Source: Beroe ovata
Lineage: Eukaryota > Ctenophora > Nuda > Beroida > Beroidae
Assembly (NCBI GenBank): GCA_946803715.1
Contig: CAMPET010000038.1
Span: 66,696-79,342, forward strand
Direction: 5' to 3'
Length of the DNA stretch: 12,647 nt
Shown here piece after piece: positions 1 to 5,311 of the stretch. The notes beneath the pieces were generated by a model that saw only the letters and a list, made by a program, of their open reading frames with translations, searched no databases and was not told the origin of the DNA. Made by a program: the position numbers and the translations under genes. The first letter of the stretch is position 1. Every line of letters starts with the position of its first letter.

Positions 1-7
1 ACTCATG

Positions 8-8
<1 letters not shown>

Positions 9-44
<36 letters not shown>
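9..44. repeat. (TG)n microsatellite
   Basis: An uninterrupted run of 18 TG dinucleotides. It lies upstream of the first recognisable antistasin exon, probably in an intron. A shorter TG run with the same flanking CATGATGTG recurs near 59-72. Confidence 0.95.
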
Positions 45-45
<1 letters not shown>

Positions 46-186
46 TACTTGCTAGACCCATGATGTGTGTGTGGTACGTGGTGTGTCAAATCTTTCCTAC
101 TGTTACATGTGTTTTTCACATTGATCTCTTTTTTCACATGGGATTCTTGGTTTCGTAGTTCTCCCTTGAGATTTCATTCTCCCCAG

Positions 187-3100
187 TTTAACGTGACTGA
201 AATCGTACTGGAGTTGGACGCTCAAGAAGTGGAGTTGAGGAGAACCGTTACCCTGATTTCCGAGTCGAAGAGCAAGCTCCACGCCGCGAAGAATTGTCCC
301 ATGATCGACTGTGTGGTACCGGTGCTGGGGTGTGCCGCGTACAAGAAGGATGAGAACGGGTGTGCAACGTGCGAGTGTGCAGGTAGGGATGTGAGAGACA
401 CCTGGGAGTCACGCGTGTGTGTCACGCGTGGGTCACGCCACTGGGTATGATTAAGAACACAGACTGTTTACTGATTTTATCTTGCTTCACATCCCCACAC
501 GGGAACTCACTCTCTCAATCCATGCAGTGAGCATGAAATCCCCGGTTCCCTTGTGTCCCATGATGAAGTGCGCCGCTCTACTCGGATGTAAGGAGTACGC
601 TAGAGATGAACACGGCTGTCAAACCTGTGACTGCGCAGGTAACACTCCCTCACATTGTGAGTGTGTGGGTGTGTGTGTGTGAGTGGGGGGGTGTGGGTGT
701 GCGGGTACCTCCAGCCATGGCCCATGTACCTATGCGCTTCTCGCCACCCCGCCATTAACTAGGCCGGTTCCGCGAGCTGGAGCTGGCTGCGGTGTGTTGT
801 GGTACGGAGGTGGTCTGTTCACCCGGTGTGCCTCTTTCACCGGTATCTCAGCCCCGTGCACAAAGTAGTGCAGCTTGTGTGTGTGTATACTGTATGTGTG
901 TTTGTGTGTGTGTGTGTGTGTGTGTACTGTGTACTGTTTGTGTCTGTGTGGATTTATCTATGTGGGGGGTGTGTGTCACATTGTGCATTAGTATTAAGTG
1001 TTACTTCTCTGCTTTCATGCGCTCGGAAAGGGGCCATGGCCCTAGGTATATAGAAATTGTACCATATTGTGCCTCAATGTGGGAGCTATGTCTCATTCTC
1101 TCATTGTTCGTTCATGCCCCATATAAGTGATAATATGAAATATGTGCAGTAGAAACAACATCATCACATGATTTTTTCTCAAGGAGGGGTGAGAAACTTC
1201 ACCTCTATATTTGAGATAATCAGAAAATAAGTCATAGATAACCATAAAAATAAGTTTGTGAATATAATAGATTTTCTTCCGATATGAGAGGTAAGGTAAG
1301 AGATAAATATATCTCAGTTATACAATGAGTCCTCGCCCCACTTTGTGCCCCACTTTGTCCCCCGTCTCTCTCCCTCTCCCCTCACGGCGAGCAAAGTCCC
1401 TTGCAGCTCATGAAGCGGTAGTCCGTACAGTCGTCAGCAGTCTCACACACAATGTACCTGCTCAGTTGGTCCGACAACCAACACCACTCAGACAGCCAAC
1501 AGCTTGTACACACACCCGTCTGAAATGTCTTCAGAACACACGCACCTGTCGTATAATTTGGGTTAGATTTAACTTAGAGGATAGAATAGACAGAAATAAG
1601 TTAGATTTCTGTAACGTCACGTGACTACTGACGTAAGCAATGAGCACGATGATTCGAAACAGCGTGGATGAATTAGACAGGACAGTATCACAGGTTTTGG
1701 CTATAGTTTTCAACTTTCGAGGTGCTGGGTCTAGAACTGGGTTAATCGGGAAAAAATTGCTTACCATAGACTAGCCAGGAAAGTAGCTGTGACTTACCAT
1801 TGCATTGTGACCAGCAGTATCCCTCGTGACACCCATAACTACAGTTATTGTCCACTGAGCAGTGTGTCATACTGGTGTTGGTCACACCCCAATTACATGC
1901 TTCTGTCACTAGCACCACTGCTAGTACTAGTATCAGGCGCCGATACATCTTAACTGTGCTTGTGTGAATAGAGTTACAATAACCAAAAGTTTAGCCAAGG
2001 TGTAATGGACACAAACCAAAATTTCAAAGTTTTGAAGCAATTAAAAACAAACCAAGAGGTACGGACTCAGAGAAATGATGACAATTTTGGTAGATAAGAA
2101 TGACAAAATTTAATGACATTTCGTACAACCCTCCAATCAGCGCCCACGAGGAATTTCATTGGACAAAATCGTTAATTATCAACCGGCAGCCAATGAATTT
2201 CTAATTAATTTGTCCCGGAAAGTAATCCTTATCACTCTTAAGTCTAAACGGTACTTTAAAGTAGGTATGTGAAATATGGGTTTTCTGTTACCACTGCACA
2301 AGTTGACATATGTGTAGTGTGTACATTACAGAGATTAACAGTCAACAGCCCCCTCTGAAACATTTCCACTGTATACGATGTCAGATGGAACGACCATCCG
2401 AGTCCCCTCACCATCTCCCATCCCCAGTACCCTGTCTCTCAACTTGCCCCCAGATTTAGCCACCTTTATCATTCAGTTCCTGTTACCGAACCAACACAGT
2501 CCCTGTTATTGAACCCCTACTTACTAAACTCACCAACATAACTCGTTACCCAAACCTTGTACCTCTCCTCACTGCCCCTTAAACTAATCCACAACCCCCT
2601 AAAATATCCCAAAATCCCCTCAAAACCCCCGTTCCAGTGGCTGACAGTACCCCCATCAACTTCCTCCCCCATGGCTATGAATGTACCCCCTCACCACCCC
2701 CTGTACCACCCCTTTCCCAACTTTTTATCACCATTCACCACTGTAACACCCTCGTTTCAGTGGCTGACGGTACCCCCATCGATTTCCTCCCCCATGGCGG
2801 CGATGAGTGTCTCTCTTCTTGTGACGGGATGTGCGATGATGACGAGTATACCATGCTGGCTGACGCTGAACAGGATGAAAACGGCTGCTGGATCTGCCCT
2901 TGTCTAGGTGACACTCATTGTACAATGTCCAAAACCTAACTATACAATGTCCAATTCCTAACTAGAAGTTTGAATTAGGTCACGAAATCTAGGGACCACT
3001 TTGTTTTCACATCTATCATATCTCCTCGTTCTGCATATTGTGTATCATCTTTACTCCCCCTTAGTTGTTGACACGTTTGAAGGGGTGAAACGCCACCACT

Positions 3101-3513
3101 CCCCCTGTGACCTGGGCAGAGAACTGGTTCACAAGTTCGAGGAACTGCCCTTCCCTCTTCGGGTTGCCTCTATTGCACTTCTCACTCTCATTGCTCTTAT
3201 CCTGACCATGACATGTTGCATGGCTGTCTGCTGCAAGAAACCAGCTCGAGGGTCAGTTATTTGTTTGCGTGTTTGTTCATCAGTTTGTTCGGTTGTTACC
3301 TTATTTCATGCTTGTCTAATTTGTTAAGTTTCTGTAGGAATGCATCTCTTCCCTTCGACAATTACTATACTGACCTATTGTCACAGGAAAGACAACAAGA
3401 CAAACAACCTGAAGACATTTGGTTTTGGCAAGCTCCAGATATACGTACCAGATAACGAGAAAAAGACACCACTTATCGACAACCTTGATGTGGTATCGGC
3501 TGACATTGCATAG
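187..3513 (+). CDS. Membrane-anchored antistasin-domain protein (3' part of gene)
   Basis: Five coding exons are visible: 187-382, 528-638, 2761-2907, 3065-3251 and 3387-3513 (stop TAG 3511-3513). They give 255 residues; the start lies outside the window. All introns are GT-AG and phases match (1, 1, 1, 2). Three Cys clusters end in the antistasin signature GC-x2-C-x-C: residues 37-64 (DENGCATCEC), 75-101 (DEHGCQTCDC) and 119-150 (DENGCWICPC). Antistasin-type domains are compact disulphide-bonded modules, known in several proteins as serine protease inhibitors; inhibition here is inferred. An NVT glycosylation site precedes them at residue 2. One hydrophobic segment (about 183-206) follows, then CC and CCKK, typical of a TM end with possible palmitoylation, and a 41-aa polar tail ending VVSADIA. 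The topology is therefore type I, with the repeats outside the cell. Exons 2 and 3 are symmetric phase 1-1 modules, as in genes that grow by exon shuffling. The missing 5' part may hold a signal peptide and more repeats. Confidence 0.83.
704..873 (-). pseudogene. Inverted partial copy of exon 5 of the PPPY/PSAP gene
   Basis: Read on the minus strand, this matches 7504-7671 almost perfectly. Over the core there are three substitutions and one 4-nt insertion (TACC at 727-730 on +). The copy still encodes the NRPPPYHNT stretch. The insertion turns the frame into ...ARSA followed by TAG. The copy lacks the CRKC cysteines at the 5' end of the exon and is flanked by TG/CA repeats on both sides. It could be a duplicated exon fragment, a piece of a dispersed repeat, or a terminal exon of an unrecognised antisense transcript. 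Confidence 0.8.
876..950. repeat. Compound (TG)n microsatellite
   Basis: An interrupted TG-rich run with GTACTG and GTATAC breaks, next to the inverted exon copy. The open frames reading VCVCVCV here are repeat artefacts. Confidence 0.9.
1382..1948 (-). CDS. Small secreted 14-cysteine protein, nested antisense gene
   Basis: Two exons on the minus strand, 1948-1798 and 1545-1382, join across a 252-bp phase-1 intron (donor GTAAGT; acceptor ACGACAG) to give 104 aa. Residues 1-17 (MYRRLILVLAVVLVTEA) form a clear signal peptide. The mature chain has 14 cysteines (18, 30, 36, 40, 45, 49, 53, 63, 66, 72, 84, 90, 98, 102), enough for seven disulphides, with HEGYCWSQC in exon 1 and SEWCWLS in exon 2. 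There is no TM segment or dibasic processing site. The even cysteine count, reached only when both exons are joined, supports the splice model. From memory, GYCW...WCW patterns occur in small secreted invertebrate proteins, but I cannot name a family; an antimicrobial, signalling or venom-like role would be guesswork. The gene lies entirely inside an intron of the antistasin-domain gene on the opposite strand. Confidence 0.75.
1616..1625. promoter_or_regulatory. GTCACGTGAC E-box palindrome
   Basis: A perfect 10-bp palindrome around CACGTG, identical to the CLEAR/TFEB-type E-box consensus known from vertebrates. It lies in the intron of the nested secreted-protein gene. A 10-mer match can arise by chance, so function is only possible. 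Confidence 0.3.
2133..2194 (-). promoter_or_regulatory. Triple CCAAT-box promoter candidate
   Basis: There are three CCAAT pentamers within 62 bp: 2133-2137 (as CCAATCAGCG on +), 2158-2162 (ATTGG on +) and 2190-2194 (CCAATGA on +). Clusters of CCAAT boxes with 25-32 bp spacing are typical of NF-Y-bound promoters. The cluster is 185-246 bp upstream of the ATG of the nested minus-strand gene, which is the nearest start. NF-Y sites work in either orientation. Confidence 0.45.
2629..2691 (+). repeat. Partial duplicate of antistasin exon 3 with its acceptor
   Basis: This segment repeats 2753-2815, 124 bp downstream: both read TT(C/T)CAG then TGGCTGAC, TACCCCCATC and TTCCTCCCCCATGGC. The upstream copy keeps a splice acceptor ending at 2637. 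The frame from 2638 stays open through to the real exon, so use of this acceptor would add 123 nt (41 residues, Pro-rich) in phase. Confidence 0.8.
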
Positions 3514-3714
3514 ACAGGTCATAGACAGTGCGTCGCCATGGTAACAACAGTGTACATTGTGGAATTTGTACATACTGGAGTGCTGTTTTCAATGGTGAAA
3601 TTGATATCGTGTTGTCATGTTGACATATTGTGTTAACATGACAACATTGGTCAAGACATTCTGACAGCATATTATTTCTCTGACCATTGTAACTTGGCAA
3701 GTTGAGGGATATGA

Positions 3715-3786
3715 ATTGTTTCCACTATATCACGCTTTTGAATAGTGGTTATTGTTTCCACTATATCTTGCTTTTGAATAGTGGTT
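3715..3786 (+). repeat. Two tandem 36-bp hairpin units
   Basis: The copies at 3715-3750 and 3751-3786 differ at 2 of 36 positions. Each contains CCACTAT ... ATAGTGG, a 7-bp stem with a 13-nt loop (3722-3728/3742-3748 and 3758-3764/3778-3784). They lie about 200 nt after the antistasin stop codon, so probably in its 3' UTR. Confidence 0.85.
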
Positions 3787-3877
3787 ATCCCTCGAAAATG
3801 ATGATCATTTTGAAAACCCGAACTCTTCTTTATTGAAACAATCATGTAATGTTAGAAACATGAACCACTTTAACAGC

Positions 3878-3883
3878 ATTAAA
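3878..3883 (+). terminator. Candidate poly(A) signal ATTAAA
   Basis: ATTAAA, the commonest variant signal, lies 365 nt after the antistasin-gene stop. A canonical AATAAA at 4276-4281 is an alternative. No cleavage site can be proven from the sequence. Confidence 0.3.
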
Positions 3884-4757
3884 TTGGTTTTCTGATGTTT
3901 ACGAAGATTCATGTTATCGGTAGATAGACTGCTTTTATCTGTTTTATTTTATAGACCCTCTACAAAAACGAAACTTTTGCATGCAGCAAGACAGAACAGC
4001 AATGTGCTGCCGAATACTCGAGTCACATTTCTATACTTTACTCGTCATAACATTTTCTATTTATTTTCATATTCACGACCCTTCCTTTATCCTAACATGA
4101 TTCTCGAAATCTAAGTGCTCGCTATTTGACCCCAACGCAAGAACATGTAATGATGTATTTACTATTTCTATGAAAACAAGATGAGAATTGCTGATATTAG
4201 TAATTGTTTGTCTTTCGAAGATATTTCATGAGTAATGTAATTATTTATTAGAGCTATTTTTCTGAAAAATTGTCGAATAAATCCAATTGTTTCAATTTGT
4301 ATTGAGTTCACCAGCATACCCCAGCTTCTGTTTAACTGAAATTTATTCAATGATGGTACCTATTGTCCGCTCTATACTCCATGGAATGTATGCGAAACCA
4401 AAATGCCGGTGGAGGTTTTACCGTTTTCTATTTTAGTGAAAAGCGATATTTCATCGCGCGGCTTTTCTATTGCTAGTTTTTTGTCATAAGTACAGTAGCA
4501 ACACCCTTATTTCGCAGAAAGGAAATAAACAAAAACGTATGAACATAACGCGCGCCCTTGTAGAAATTACGATGGCACTGTTGAGTAACCGTTACGCGGT
4601 TTTTCATTCGACGATATTTTCAAATTCGTCTTAAATCCGGATTGTGATATCCTATTGTCGTATTTTCATCCTGTCTTCAGTCTTGAATCAATTCCTAGTT
4701 GAAGGCTTAGGCATTAGGTTCCAATTTTCAGCATGGAACCCAATTGTATGATATGAA

Positions 4758-5254
4758 TACCTACGACTATTTCAATTAACTACTTTCATTCTGGTGTACC
4801 TACCTAGGCCTACATTTAGTTGATGCTGATGCCTGATTTTATTGTTATCTCACTAGTTGTGTATGCGGATTTGGTACTCATGCCACTTAATGTATACCTT
4901 CGTATGCTTGATACAATGCTTTGTACCTACTTATTCACCAATTTTCCTTGTTATACCTACACTTGTCACTTGAGTGATAGTATAAATCACAATGTATACT
5001 AGGGTATACCTATAGCTGGTGATTGACTCGATGATATGTACAGACTCATTCATCACTTCTTCCTTGTAAGGGTAAAACATTCAGTTTAAGGTGCTAATTA
5101 GGTTCTTGCTTGGGAATGATTCGAAGCGATTCATATCATTAGAGCTGATGTGTGATGTGACTACGGTATAATTGTGTGACATGAGTACAACTTCTGTTGT
5201 ACCTAAGCAATGTTTAGGTACATGTATAACATGTTAAGGCTAAACGTGTAGGTA
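4758..5254. repeat. Cluster of TACCTA / TAGGTA motifs
   Basis: Nine exact hexamers lie in 497 bp. Forward copies start at 4758, 4797, 4801, 4924, 4954, 5007 and 5200; reverse copies start at 5215 and 5249, both within TAGGTACAT. Chance predicts about 0.25 on both strands. The cluster ends about 60 bp before the start codon of the PPPY/PSAP gene, so it may be a transcription-factor site array or a decayed repeat. Confidence 0.6.
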
Positions 5255-5264
5255 CATCTGTACA

Positions 5265-5270
5265 TATAAG
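5265..5270 (+). promoter_or_regulatory. TATA-like box of the PPPY/PSAP gene
   Basis: ACATATAAG lies 42 bp before the first ATG (5312). A start site about 30 bp downstream would leave a 5' UTR of roughly 15 nt. It is placed correctly for a core promoter, but it is a short motif in A+T-rich DNA. Confidence 0.35.
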
Positions 5271-5311
5271 ATTGTGTGCTATGCCGTATTCACTCATCTA
5301 CATTCAGTGTA

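Larger units (their letters stand above)
639..2760 (+). other. Large intron hosting repeats and an antisense gene
   Basis: This 2122-bp intron of the antistasin-domain gene is far larger than its other introns (135-157 bp). It holds an inverted copy of an exon from the downstream gene (704-873), a TG microsatellite, a complete antisense gene (1382-1948) with CCAAT boxes upstream, and a C-rich tract from about 2380 to 2760 that includes a partial duplicate of the next exon. In 1131-1380 I see only A+T-rich sequence without features. Confidence 0.75.
3514..5311 (+). other. Antistasin-gene 3' UTR and intergenic spacer
   Basis: No convincing coding sequence is present. The interval holds a tandem hairpin repeat (3715-3786), possible poly(A) signals (ATTAAA 3878-3883; AATAAA 4276-4281), a TACCTA cluster (4758-5254) and a TATAAG box (5265-5270). 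From 3900 to 4750 it is A+T-rich with only short frames that show no coding character. Confidence 0.6.

Noticed and set aside
222-425. Minus-strand frame opposite the first antistasin exon
   Set aside because: It is the complement of a well-supported coding exon.
792-1130. Cys/Val-rich open frames (VCVCVC)
   Set aside because: They are translations of a TG microsatellite and of the antisense side of the exon copy, with no coding character.
1325-1624. Plus-strand frame over the nested gene
   Set aside because: It is antisense to the well-supported exon 2 of the secreted protein and has no domain or signal.
2557-2907. Pro-rich plus-strand frame overlapping antistasin exon 3
   Set aside because: It is in a different frame from the cysteine signature and comes from a C-rich polypyrimidine tract.
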